Below, piece after piece: positions 45,216-58,114 of a DNA stretch of 64,000 nt. The translations under genes and the position numbers were made by a program. The stretch spans positions 16,296 to 80,295 of the forward strand of contig JAREIK010002997.1 of assembly GCA_029783825.1 (NCBI GenBank), written 5' to 3'. Within the stretch, counting starts at the first letter, position 1; each line of letters begins with the position of its first letter. The notes below the pieces were generated by a model. It did no database searches, had not been told where the DNA came from, and saw only the letters and a program-made list of their open reading frames with translations. This DNA is from Sapria himalayana. Taxonomy: Eukaryota > Streptophyta > Magnoliopsida > Malpighiales > Rafflesiaceae.

Positions 45216-45993
45216 GATAAATAAATAGATAGACAAGTAAATAGATAGATAGACAGACAGATAGATAGATAATAGATAGCTACATAGATTTATAGATAGA
45301 TAGACACATAGATAGATTTATCGATAGACTAATAGTTATATATATAGATAGATTGAAATATAGATAGTTAGACAAATAGAAAGAGAAGCACTTAGATACT
45401 TACAAATATTGATAGATATACATATAATCATTTAGACAAAAAATAGATATATAGATTAATAGACAGATAAACAAATAGGTATATAGACAAATAAATAAAT
45501 AACTTATAGATAGATAGACATATAGACAGATAGATAGTTAAAAAGATAGATAGATGATATATAGACAAATAGAAAATAGACAGATAAACAAATAGATTGA
45601 AAGATATATAAATATATAGATAGATAGATCGACATATAGACAGACAGATAGATAGATATACACATAGATAGGAAGACATAAAGACGATTACACATAGAGC
45701 AAGATAGCCATATAGAATGATAGATAGATATACAAATAGACTGATACACAGATAGATAGGTAGATAGATAGATAGATAGATAGACAAATACATAGATAGG
45801 TAGATAGATAAATAGATAGATATATATACATATAGATAGATAGATAAATAGATTAATAGGCAGGAAGAAAGATAGAGAGATAGTTATATACAAAGATAAA
45901 TAGATAAGTAGTTAGACAGATCGATTGACAGATCGATAGACAAGTAGATAGATAGATAGATATACATATATATAAATATATAGATAAAATATA
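44124..45993. repeat. Imperfect duplication with offset 1.16-1.19 kb inside the GATA array
   Basis: ATTTATCGATAGACTAATAG occurs at 44124 and 45316 (1192). ACATATAATCATTTAGACAA occurs at 44255 and 45420 (1165). GACATAAAGAC(A/G)ATTACACAT then AGCAAGATAGCCATAT occurs at 44520 and 45675 (1155). Three landmarks in the same order with nearly equal offsets indicate a segmental duplication of at least 0.5 kb. Confidence 0.85.
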
Positions 45994-46182
45994 GATAGAC
46001 ATATAGATAGATATATAAATCGACAGATAGATAGATAGAAAGATAGGTAAACATAGATATAAAGATATACAAATAAATAGATAGATAAATAGTTAGTTAG
46101 TTAGTTAGATTGGTTGATAGATAAATAGATAGATAGATAGACAAGTAAATATATAGATAGATAGACATATAGAAAGATAAAT

Positions 46183-46241
<59 letters not shown>

Positions 46242-47200
46242 AAAAGATAGATAGAAAGATAGAAAGAAAAATAAATAGATATATAGGTAAATAGACAAAC
46301 AGATCTCCACACAGAAAGATAGATAGACAGGCAGCCAGGCAGGAAGATAGTCAAGTATGCAGACACATAGACAAACTACTAGATAGATAGACAGACAAAA
46401 ATTTAAAAAGATATTAAAAAAAATAAACAAATAAAAAGATAGATAAATTGACTATAGAAAGACAAATAGACATATAGATAGATTGTTTGATAGACTAATT
46501 GATAGATAGATTGATAGATAAATTGATAGACAGATAGATAGATTTATTGATATATAGATAGACAAATAAATAGATTGTTTGATAGATAGATTGATAGACA
46601 TAATGATTGATATATTAAAATACAGATTGATAGACAGTTGATAGATAGATTGATAGATAGAATGATAGATAATAGATAGAGAGAGAAATAGATAAATAAA
46701 TAGATAGATAAATAGATAGATAGGCAGATAAATAGACAGAGAGATAAATAAATTGAAAGATATATAGATAGACAAAAATATATGTAGATTATTTGAAATA
46801 TAGATAGATATGTAGACACATAGATTGATAGATAGTTAGTTAGATAGATAGAAAGATAGATAGAAAGATATGTAGATAGATAGATAGATAGAAATATTGA
46901 TTGGTTGATAGACAAATATATAGACAGATATATGGATAGAAAAATCAATAGAAAGATAAATAGACAGAGAGAAAATTAGAAAGACTAATAGATAGAGATA
47001 TAGATAGACATATATATAGAAATATACACAAATCGATAGACACGAAGATAGAAAGAATAATAGTTATATAGATAAATAGATAGTTAGATAGATAGATAAA
47101 TAAATAGATAGATAAATAGACATAAAGTTGACATACAAATAGATAGATAGATAGAGAAATAGACAGATAGATATATAGATATATAGACATACATATAGAT

Positions 47201-47231
<31 letters not shown>

Positions 47232-48599
47232 CAGATATATAGATAAGTAGGTAAACAAAAAGATAGATAGATAAATAGAATGATAGATAGAAAGATATAT
47301 AGACTAATAGATAGATAAATAAAAATATAGATAGATAGATACACAAATAGATAGATAGGTAGATAGAAATTCAAATAGATATATAGACAGGCAGACAAAC
47401 AAACAGATAGTAAGATTAATAAATATATGGATAGCTGGAAAGATATATAGAAAGTTAGTTAAATTGATCAGCAGATAGATAGACAAAGAGATAAATAGAT
47501 AGATAGACAAATAGATAGAAATATTATTAGACAAATAAATACATAGATAAACATATAGCTAGATAGATAGATAGAGAGTTAGATAGACCTATAGAAAGAT
47601 AGTTAGATCGGTAGAATGATAGATAGAATGATAGGTAGAATGATAGATAGATAGACACATATATAGATAAATAGAAAGATAAATAGACAAATAGTTAGGC
47701 AGATAGATAGACAAGTCGAAAGATAGATAGATATATAGATAGATTAATAGATAAATAGATTGATAGACAAACAAATATATATATATATATATATATATAG
47801 AAAGATAGATATAAAGATAGATAGACAGATAAATAGATAGATAGATTTATAATAGATTGATATGCAGATTAATAGATAGATTGATAGATGGATTGGTAGA
47901 TAGATTGATAGATAAATTGATAGGCAATTAGATAGATAGATTGATTGATAGATAGTTAGTTAGATAGATACATATATAAATATATAGATAGATAGAGAAA
48001 AAAGATAGCTAGATATATAGATAGATAAATAGTAAGATTATTAGATAGATAGATCGTAATATTTTTAGATATATAGATTGATAAATAGTTATACAAATAG
48101 ATAGAAAATATATATATATATATATACAAAAATAGATAGATAGTATAAATAAAGATAGACTTTGAAATAGATAGATAGATAGACATAAAGATAAACAATT
48201 TGTTAGATAGTTAGATAGATAGATAGATAGGCATAGAGATATATAGATAGATAGGCATATAGATAGATAGATAGTAAGACATATAGATAGACATATTGAT
48301 TGATAGATAGACATGTTGTATGATAGATAGATAGACATAAATATAGATAGAAATATAGATATACGCATAGATGATAGATAGATAGATTAATTGATTGATT
48401 GATTGATTGATTGACAAATAGATAGAGAGATATATAGAATGAAAGATAGATAAATAGATAGATAGATATATATATATATATAGACAAATATATAGACAAA
48501 TAGTTAGACAGACAAAAAGATAGATGGATAGATAGACAATAGACACACAAATAGATACACAAATAGATAGACAAATAGATAGACAAATAGATAAACAAT

Positions 48600-49375
48600 T
48601 AGTTAGACAGATAGACATAAGGGAAGGCAGTCAAGTAGGTTGACAATTAGGCAAGCAAGCAAATAAACAAATAGACAGACAAATAAATTGGAAGATTGAT
48701 AGACAGATAAACAAAGAGACATACATAGAGAAAGATAGATTGCCAAATAGATAGATAAATAGATAGAAAGTTTCTATTAGAGATTAATAACATATAAATA
48801 GACAAATTGATAGAGAGATAGATAAACAGATAGAATAAGAGATAGATAGACATATAGATATATATATATATATATATTGATATATAGACTGGTAGAAAGA
48901 TTGATAAACATATTGATAGATAGATTGATGAACAATTTTATAAATAGATTGATGGTCAATTTTATAGATAGATTGATAGACATAATTATAGATAGATAGA
49001 TAGAGAGCAAGATAGATAGATAGATAAATATTTTGATAGATAGATAGATATATTATTAGACACATAGATAGATAGTTAGGTAGATAAAAAGGCATATAGA
49101 TATATTGATTGACAAATAGATAGATATTAGATAGATCTATATAAAGGTAGATAGATAGACAGACAGATTGATAGATAAATAGATTGATACATAGATAGAT
49201 AGATACATAGATAGATAGACATATATATAGAAAGATAGTTAGATTGATAGACAAATAGATATATAAATAGATAGAAATATACATAGACAGAAAGATAGAT
49301 AGACAGCAAGATAGATAGATAGATAAAGAATAGATAGATAGATTAACAGAGAAGTAGATCGGTAGATAGATTAAT

Positions 49376-49413
<38 letters not shown>

Positions 49414-49850
49414 CCAGATAGATAGAAAAATAGTTAAACAGACAGAAAGATAGTTAGACAAAAAAACAAATAGACACACAAATAGATAGACATATATATA
49501 GATAGATAGATAGATAGGTTGGCTTTAGGTAGGCTGACAATCAGGGAGGCAATTAGATAGACACATAGACAGAAAAAAAATATGTAGATAGATAGACAAA
49601 CAAACATTGAGATATACAAATAGATAGATAGATATACAGACAAAAAGAAGATAGATAGTTTTTTACATAGATTAATAGACTCATAGATAGATATATTTAT
49701 ATAGAGATAGATGTAAAGATAGTAGATAGATAGATAAACAAATAGATGGTCAGATTGATAGATAGAATGATAGAAGAATGATAGAAATATTGATATAAAG
49801 CTTGATAGACATATTGATAAACATAATGATAGATAGATAGTCATATAGAA
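48600..49850. repeat. Imperfect duplication with offset 0.89-0.90 kb inside the GATA array
   Basis: AGG(T/C)TGACAAT(T/C)AGG occurs at 48637 and 49531 (894). GATAGACA followed by AACAAA and a GAGA-rich stretch recurs near 48697 and 49590 (893). AGATTAATA occurs at 48780 and 49679 (899). The first landmark lies in a G-rich patch (GGGAAGGCAG; CAGGGAGGC) that is unusual for this array. Confidence 0.7.
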
Positions 49851-50920
49851 AGATATATAGATAAATAGATATATAGATATATAGAAAGATAGACACATAG
49901 ATAAATAGATATATAGATAGTTAGATAGATAGTTAGTTAGATAGATATCCAGATAGATAGATAGATAGATTGAGAGATAGATAGATATATAGAAATATAC
50001 AATGATAGACAGACAGATAGAGAGAGAGCGAAATTATGACAAATAGATTGACAGATAGATAGACAGTTATTTATATAGTTTGATAGATTGATAAATAGAT
50101 ATACAAACAAACAAAACAAACTATTAGAAATACTAATAGATATATAGATAGACAAATTGATAGACAAATAGACAAATAGATAGATAGAAAGTTATAAAGA
50201 TTCAAAGAAATAAAGATAGATAGATAAATAGATAGATTGATAAATAGATTAATATACAGATAGTTAGACATATAGATACATTGATTGATAGAGAAATATA
50301 TAGATAGATTCATTGATAAATTGAAAAGAGATTGATAGGCAGATAAATTAATTAATTGATAGATAGATAGATAGATAGGTAGATATAAAGCCAAATAGAT
50401 AGATAGATAGATCAATAAATTATTAGATAGAGAGATATTCTGATAGATATACAGATACATAGCCACATTGATAGACATATAGATAGATATAGAATATATA
50501 GATAGATAGATCGATAGATAGATAGATAGAAAGACATATAAATAGATATTTAGATTGATAAAAAAATAGATAGATAGATAGATAGATAGACAAATATATT
50601 GATATATAGATAGATAGATAGATAGATGGATAGATAGATAGATAGACATACAAATATATAGATAGATATATAGATATTAAATAAGCATATATAAAGACAG
50701 AATGATAGACATTTAGATAAAAAGATAAATAGGCATATATATAGATAGATTGATTGATTGATAGACAAATAGTTAAACAAAAATATAGATAGACAGATAA
50801 ATAAACAAATAGATAGATAGATATTTAGATAAATAGATAGAGAGATAGATAAACAAATAGTTAGATTGATTGATAGAAAGAAATAATGATAGATATATAG
50901 ATAGATAGATATATATATAT

Positions 50921-50963
<43 letters not shown>

Positions 50964-51348
50964 GAGGTAGATAGATAGACAGACTGATTGATTGATTGAT
51001 TGATTGACATATAGATAGTTAGAAAGACTGATAGATAGACAGCTAGATAGAAAAGTAGATTAATAGATAGATAAATAGATATTTAGGTAGACAAATAGAT
51101 AGATAGAAAGATAGATTGATAGATATACAAATAGAGGTAGATGGATTGATAGACAGATATATAGATAGATACATACATAGATAGATAGATAGATAGATTG
51201 ATTGATTGATTGATACTTTGATAGACAAATTGATAGATAGACAGATTGATATATTGATATATAGATAAATATATTGATAGATAAATAGATATAGAGACTG
51301 ATAGATAAATAGATAGACATATAGAAAGACTGATACAAAGACTGATAC

Positions 51349-51720
51349 CACAATAAGAAAAAACCCAAATAACTAGAGAAATTTTCCTAGCTATATAGGC
51401 TTTTCTATCACTAAAATATAATAACGACGTAATAATGATAGAAATTATCACAATCTAAAGTGCTCGTTGCAAAATATTAAAGAGAAAATATAATTCCCTA
51501 ACAACATTTTTAATGATAAAAATTATTTAGCTAATCATTTTTTTCCATTGCTAATTTTGATTGTAATTAAGAATAGTAATTGATATTTTTCGACTCAATA
51601 TATACAAATAATTCCGTAGTTAAATTAGCTTGGAAAAATTCCCTAGGTATTTTCATTCCAAAGCTTTTTTCATAATTTTTTTACAAAAAATTTTATTAAA
51701 TATTTTATAATTTTTATATT
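51349..51720 (+). mobile_element. Degenerate CACTA terminus with TAGCTAGG-type subterminal motifs
   Basis: Where the GATA array ends, the sequence reads CACAATAAGAAAAAACCC. This differs at two positions from CACTACAAGAAAAAA, the common terminus of plant CACTA transposons. It is followed by AGAGAAATTTTCCTAGC, AGCTTGGAAAAATTCCCTAGG and similar words, the same motif class as at 13008-13276. The terminus faces left, towards the array. Inward of it, the minus strand carries exon-like pieces of an unidentified gene. I infer a decayed CACTA element inserted at or next to the edge of the satellite. Confidence 0.68.
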
Positions 51721-51835
51721 AAATTGAATAAAAACATTTACTATAAACAATTATTTATAATTAACATAAAGAAAAAGTAGTTTAGAAATTTATCTGATAC
51801 AATTTTTACATAGTTAAAATAAAAACATAACATAG

Positions 51836-52251
51836 GTATATAATCATTTAAATCATTATCATTATCCTCATCATTAGTTGATGTATTTGTGCTAAGTTCT
51901 CCAGAGTTGTTTATCTACTGGAACTCTGTGTACTATGTATTTCATTAAGGCCACTAATTGTGACTACATATATGACATTTGTTGTTGTATTGTATTTGCT
52001 TATGCTTAGAAAAATTATTTTGAACTTTCTCAACAACATAATTATCAACACTGAAATCACGAATCAAAGCCACAATATAATAAACTAATGAAAGTCTCAC
52101 TTTTAACACAAAACAAAAGAAAACACATGTGTTTTCTTAATTTCTAGATGCACTGTTTGACCATATCCAGCAGCTAAAGCATCTACAACAAGTTTATCTT
52201 CTAATTTCAACCACTTTACTGATACCTTTTCATTTTTTTAGGGGCTACATA
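51836..52251 (-). pseudogene. Exon-like remnants following the tandem exon array (unidentified protein)
   Basis: On the minus strand, the first repeat copy continues past the tandem array into a frame reading FIYVAPKKM. After a probable one-base shift in an A-run at about 52232-52242 this continues as KWLKLEDKLVVDALAAGYGQ and TVHLEIKKTHVF (to about 52133). A separate acidic piece, GELSTNTSTNDEDNDNDLND, is readable at about 51850-51910. I do not recognise the protein. An acidic tail close to a CACTA terminus would fit the end of a transposon-encoded protein, but a captured host-gene fragment is equally possible. Stops and the frameshift indicate it is not functional. Confidence 0.45.
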
Positions 52252-55200
52252 TATGAAATAGTGCTTATCAACTAGCATGTTCCTGTTCTTGATCGAAGCT
52301 TCCTCTACAAATGCAGATAGAGGCTTAGATTTTTCATTGAGAAGATGATGAAGTACAATTATGAAAAAATAAACAAGATAGAAAAATGAACAAACGAAAT
52401 AACAAACCAAAAAACTAATTAAATAATATAGTGTAGCCATAAGAAGTAATTAGGAACAAATACAAAAATGAGAACGAGCATTCAATGAGTAATTGAATCA
52501 TGTAGTTTTTCTTGGAGATGGGTTCCTAGGTCCAAGTCAACACTATGTTCTTCTCTTCAGTATTAAAGATCAACACACTCGCTGGAACCTCCAAGCATCC
52601 GACACTAATCCCATTAGCTAACTCATTTTATTATTCAGAGAAACCACACTTGTGTGTTCCATGTTTCACCAACGAAGATGAATATTTCTTCACCATATCC
52701 AACAACTCAAACTGAGCAAAACGAGATGATGCCATCAATTGAAACAATAATAAAAGAATACACAAATAGATTATCAACTTATTTTTTTTAAATAAGAATA
52801 CTAACACATGAAAATAATAGACACCCAATGTAAGGCAAAATATAAAGAGAAGCAGCAAAATTAAATGAGAAACAACTAAGCAAACAACTATATGAAACAG
52901 TACTTATCAACTAGCATGTTCCTATCCTTGATCGAAGCTTCCTCTACAAATGCAGATACAGGCTTAGATTTTTTATTGAGAAGATGATGAAGTACAATTA
53001 TGAAAAAATAAACAAGATAGAAAAATGAACAAAACGAAATAACAAACCAAAAAACTAATTAAATAATATAGTGTAGCCATAAGAAGTAATTAGGAACAAA
53101 TACAAAAATGAGAACGAGCATTCAATGAGAAATTAATCATGTAGTTTTTCTTGGAGATGGGTTCCCAGGTCCAAGCCCACACTATGTTCTTCTCTTCAGT
53201 ATTAAGGATCAACACACTCGATGGAGCCTCCAAACATCCGACTCTAATCCCATTAGCTAACTCATTTTATTATTCAGAGACACCATACTTGTGTGTTCCA
53301 TGTTTCCCCAACGAAGATGAATATTTCTTCACCATATCCAACAACTCAAACTTAGCTTAACGAGATGATGCCATCAATTGAAACAATAATAAAACAATAC
53401 ACAAATAGATTATCAACTTATTTTTTTTAAAATAAGAATACTAACACATGAAAATAATAGACACCCAATGTAAGGCAAAATATAAAGAGAAGCAGCAAAA
53501 TCAAATGAGAAACAACTGAGCAAACAACTATATGAAACAGTACTTATCAACTAGCATGTTCCTGTCCTTGATGGAAGCTTCCTCTACAAATGCAAATAGA
53601 GGCTTAGATTTTTCATTGAGAAGATGATGAAGTACAATTATGAAAAAATAAACAAGATAGAAAAAAATGAACAAAACGAAATAACAAACCAAAAAACTAA
53701 TTAAATAATATAGTGTAGCCATAAGAAGTAATTAGGAACAAATACAAAAATGAGAACGAGCATTCAATGAGAAATTGAATCATGTAGTTTTTCTTGGAGA
53801 TGGGTTCCCAGGTTCAAGCCCACACTATGTTCTTCTCTTCAGTATTAAGGATCAACACACTCGATGGAGCCTCCAACCATCCGACTCTAATCCCATTAGC
53901 TAACTCATTTTATTATTCAGAGACACCATACTTGTGTGTTCCATGTTTCCCCAACGAAGATGAATATTTCTTCACCATATCCAACAACTCAAACTGAGCA
54001 AAACGAGATGATGCCATCAATTGAAACAATAATAAAACAATACACAAATAGATTATCAACTTAGTTTTTTTAAAATAAGAATACTAACACATGAAAATAA
54101 TAGACACCCAATGTAAGGCAAAATATAAAGAGAAGCAGCAAAATCAAATGAGAAACAACTGAGCAAACAACTATATGAAACATTACTTATCAACTAGCAT
54201 GTTCCTATCCTTGATCGAATCTTCCTCTACAAATGCAGATAGAGGCTTAGATTTTTCATTGAGAAGATGATGAAGTACAATTATGAAAAAATAAACAAGA
54301 TAGAAAAATGAACAAATGAAATAACAAACCAAAAAACTAATTAAATAATATAGTGTAGCCATAAGAAGTAATTAGGAACAAATACAAAAATGAGAACGAG
54401 CATTCAATGAGAAATTGAATCATGTAGTTTTTCTTGGAGATGGGTTCCTAGGTCCAAGCCCACACTATGTTCTTCTCTTCAGTATTAAGGATCAACACAC
54501 TCGATGGAGCCTCCAAGCATCCGACTTTAATCCCATTAGCTAACTCATTTTATTATTCAGTGACACCACACTTGTGTGTTCCATGTTTCCCCAATGAAGA
54601 TGAATATTTCTTCACCATATCCAACAACTCAAACTGAGCAAAACGAGATGATGCCATCAATTGAAACAATAATAAAACAATACACAAATAGATTATCAAC
54701 TTATTTTTTTTAAATAAGAATACTAACACATGAAAATAATAGACACCCAATGTAAGGCAAAATATAAAGAGAAGCAGCAAAATCAAATGAGAAACAACTA
54801 TATGAAACAGTACTTATCAACTAGAATGTTCCTGTCCTTGATCGAAGCTTCCTCTACAAATGCAAATAGAGGCTTAGATTTTTCATTGAGAAGATGATGA
54901 AGTATAATTATGAAAAAATAAACAAGATAGAAAAATGAACAAACGAAATAACAAACCAAAAAACTAATTAAATAATATAGTGTAGCCATAAGAAGTAATT
55001 AGGAACAAATACAAAAATGAGAACGAGCATTCAATAAGAAATTGAATCATGTAGTTTTTCTTGGAGATGGGTTCCTAGGTCCAAGTCCACACTATGTTCT
55101 TCTCTTCAGTATTAAAGATCAACACACTCGCTGGAGCCTCCAAGCATCCGACTCTAATCCCATTAGCTAACTCATTTTATTATTCAGAGACACCACACTT

Positions 55201-55436
55201 GTGTGTTCCATGTTTCCCCAACAAAGATGAATATTTCTTCACCATATCCAACAACTCAAATTGAGCAAAATGAGATGATGCCATCAATTGAAACAATAAT
55301 AAAACAATACACAAATAGATTATCAACTTATTTTTTTTAAATAAGAATACTAACACATGAAAATAATAGACACCCAATGTAAGGCAAAATATAAAGAGAA
55401 GTAGCAAAATCAAATGAGACTGAGCAAACAACTATA
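52252..55436 (-). repeat. Five head-to-tail copies of a ~635-bp exon-containing block
   Basis: The landmark TATGAAA(C/T)A(G/T)T(A/G)CTTATCA starts copies at 52252, 52891, 53531, 54174 and 54801 (spacings 639, 640, 643 and 627); the last copy ends at about 55436. Copies look well over 90 percent identical. On the minus strand each unit holds two exon-like pieces. One starts MASSRFAQFELLDMVKKYSS, followed by KHGTHKCG and, after stops, NELANGI, VGCLE and ASVLI. The other reads KSKPLFAFVEEASIKDRN then MLVDKYCFI; the two are separated by intron-like AT-rich sequence. The protein is not recognised. TAA or TAG interrupts the first exon after GFSE/GVSE in the copies I translated, and TGG/TAG varies among copies at EPISKK. 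No copy is a plausible gene. Confidence 0.9.
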
Positions 55437-55601
55437 GCAAAATGGAAGAAAAAGAAGGGAGCTTTGCCTATCCATCATGCACCCTTGTTGTTGCAGTTGA
55501 GAAACCAGCACCTACACCACAATGAGCACCTTAATAAACAAACAAACACCAACAACATACACCACAACTAAGAGGTGAGCTGCATCAATTTATGTTGGCT
55601 A

Positions 55602-55697
55602 GTAGTAAAGGAAGTAATCTGGCATTCTTCTGGTCTCATCTGGTTCTCCTCTTTTCAGAGCAGGCTCAAACTTCATCAATTTTAAGGGTGACCTAGG
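55602..55697 (-). pseudogene. Exon-like fragment preceding the tandem exon array (unidentified)
   Basis: The minus strand reads PRSPLKLMKFEPALKRGEPD followed by ETRRMPDYFLYY before a TAG. The composition is that of real coding sequence, unlike the surrounding AT-rich DNA. On the minus strand it lies upstream of the five-copy block, so it may be the preceding exon of the same disrupted gene. I do not recognise the family. Confidence 0.35.
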
Positions 55698-58114
55698 ATT
55701 TGTAATTTCTAACTCACATATATATCCATATTTATAATATCATGTTAACAATTAAAATACAAAAAAAAAATAAAATAAACACTCGATAATCAAAATGGCA
55801 TACAACTAAAATTTTTATATAATGGACAAAAATAATTAGTGCAGCTCAAAATAAGTAATCTCATCAAAAGTATCCAAAATAAAAAAAATAAAAAAAAATA
55901 ATATAATCTCTCGACACATCTTTTTTTATAAATCTTTATCTCCTAAAATGTCATTATATTTTAAATTTTTCAAAAGACTAAATTGAATCTTATAAATAAA
56001 GAATTATGATAGATTTATTATCAAAACTAAGAGGAGTTTAAATTGAGTGTATGATAGAAACAAGTGCAAAATGTTCATCAACATCGAAAGAGATTCCTAT
56101 CTTTCATAGCTTTTTCACATGTTTAAGTATATTAAATACAACATGATATAAATTTATTATAAAAAATTTATTAAACTAATTATACAAATAATATATGTAA
56201 TATAAAATTAGATAATTACACGATATTTGTACTTTTTTATGACACTCTCATATCTAATGGATTAAAATTATATCTTTTGTGAAATAGAATTAATTTAATA
56301 TGAACATATGTTATCTTCATTCCAACAAAATATAAAAATATACAAAAGTTTTGCATTTCAACTTTCATAGAAACAAGATATTAATTAGATTCAAATGTAT
56401 TAAGTTTAATGGAAAACAATTGCATAGAATGTTTCAATCCATGCTTATGGAAAATAGATCAATAATATAAAATTTTTCATAGGTAACAAACAAAACTTAT
56501 CTTGTAAATAAAAATAATCAAGTAATTATTTCATTTGATCCCCATCAAAATTATCATAAAAAATATTTTTCACAACAAATTATAATATGAACATATAAGA
56601 GGTGGTTAAAGAGAGAGGAAATCAAAATAAGATCATTTTAACTACTAGATATAAAAAATTAAAATAATAAAACTCATGTATCAATGTATAAGACTTCACC
56701 AGCAAGAAATCCATTAGTTGAACTTTGTTCTCATCAAAAATACACTTGTTATTGAATAATTATAAAAACTAATTACAAATATTAAAACAAAAAAAATTAT
56801 TCAATACATATGAGTGGAAATGTATATCATTTATTATGACATATCATTCTAAATGAGAAAGTGTCTCAAACAAGAGTTTAATAAGTCTTCAAATGAATAA
56901 GAAATAATATTAATACACAAAATAAATAAATAAATATGAATAAAAAAGTATTCCATCAAATGGAAGATTAATACTAAAATATATTTGTTTATTTTGGAAA
57001 ACATCCGAAAGATAAGTTCAAAAGAGTCAAATGAATTGACTATTTTTTAGTTATAGTCAATAAAACAATGAAAAAACTATGTCAAAAGATCTCTCACTAA
57101 GGAGCTTAGCACATGTAAAATTAAATTTTCCATGAATGAGTAGAAATCTCTTTAGTAGGATAACTCTATCTCTTCAAATATTAGTGAGAAGATTAAAAAG
57201 GAGTCTGGAGGGTAAAGGAATCACCTAATAAAAAAATTCTTCAATCACCCAAAAGGTCAATTTAACTTCTTGCAAGGCTACTAAAGTGGATAACTATTAT
57301 ATAAATCATGTAATATTGGAGTACTTGATCTTTAAAGAATGTTTCATTTGAAAAATTAGGGGTTCACCCCTCAGGTTTTTTGTGAAGGGAGGACAACTAA
57401 GAAGAAAAAGAAAAGATAAATTAATTTTTAATAATTTATGAAAACTAATATATATATATATATATATATATATACAAGTAAAAATAAACATATATATGAT
57501 TAAGAGTGTTCACATGTCAGGTGCTCTCCTACAACGTAACAAGAAAGAAAATAAAAAAATAAAATAAATATAGACACTAAATTAAATCTCAACAATCTTT
57601 TTCAGAATATTGCATACATGCATTAAATATCAAAATTAGAAGATATGAAAAAAACTTACAATCCTCCAAGAGTATTCATGAAGTTGTCTACAATATATTA
57701 ATGATAAATATATTCACTAATAACATGTCGAATTGTCTAAATATCACATTAAAATATTATCACCATATGAATTGGTAAGCATAACATCTCCAAAAAGTTA
57801 CTAATATTCTAAAATACACAAGTAACTAATAACATAACTTTTTGCATTGAAGCTAGAAACAACAATATGCCCATATACTATATCTTAGAATTGTGTTCAT
57901 ATGAGTGTATGTAGGAAAATCTAATATGTAACTATAAATACTATGAGTGCAAATAATATTTGATCTAGTTTGTTGTGATTTACAATTTATTATTTTTTTT
58001 ATTTTATTTTTTCTTGCATATGTATAAGAGCATTCAACCTATGGGATATCGTAATTCTATTAGTCCCTCATATAGGGGTTTAGTTTGTACACATTATGTT
58101 ATGCGATTTTTTAA
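55698..58114. other. AT-rich stretch without recognisable genes
   Basis: Non-repetitive, strongly AT-rich sequence with many A-runs. It includes a (TA)n tract at 57448-57474. The last part (about 57900-58148) leads into an LTR-like end. I see no convincing open frame or RNA gene. Confidence 0.6.

Larger units (their letters stand above)
28738..51348 (-). repeat. Degenerate (GATA)n satellite array, right block
   Basis: 22.6 kb of GATA-type tetranucleotide repeat on +, with the same polarity as the middle block. It contains (TA)n tracts (33617-33649, 36307-36342, 39162-39193, 42874-42937, 43546-43598, 46185-46237, 49379-49411), (CA)n tracts (36064-36088, 39821-39847) and one (GA)n tract (43520-43546). 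Unlike a simple microsatellite it contains recognisable duplicated segments at several scales, listed separately. The right edge is a CACTA-like terminus. Minus-strand open frames of up to 231 codons are frame-independent by-products of the repeat. Confidence 0.98.

Noticed and set aside
48784..49479. Longest minus-strand open frame (231 codons)
   Set aside because: Same GATA-repeat by-product; overlaps other frames of the same composition and passes through a (TA)n tract.
28738..51348. CRISPR-like array of short repeats
   Set aside because: The repeat unit is 4 bp without unique spacers of constant length; the locus is eukaryotic.
53151..53360. Plus-strand open frames starting MEMGSQVQAHTMFFSS in repeat copies (also 53794-53997)
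   Set aside because: They are antisense to the exon-like pieces read on the minus strand and differ in extent between copies.
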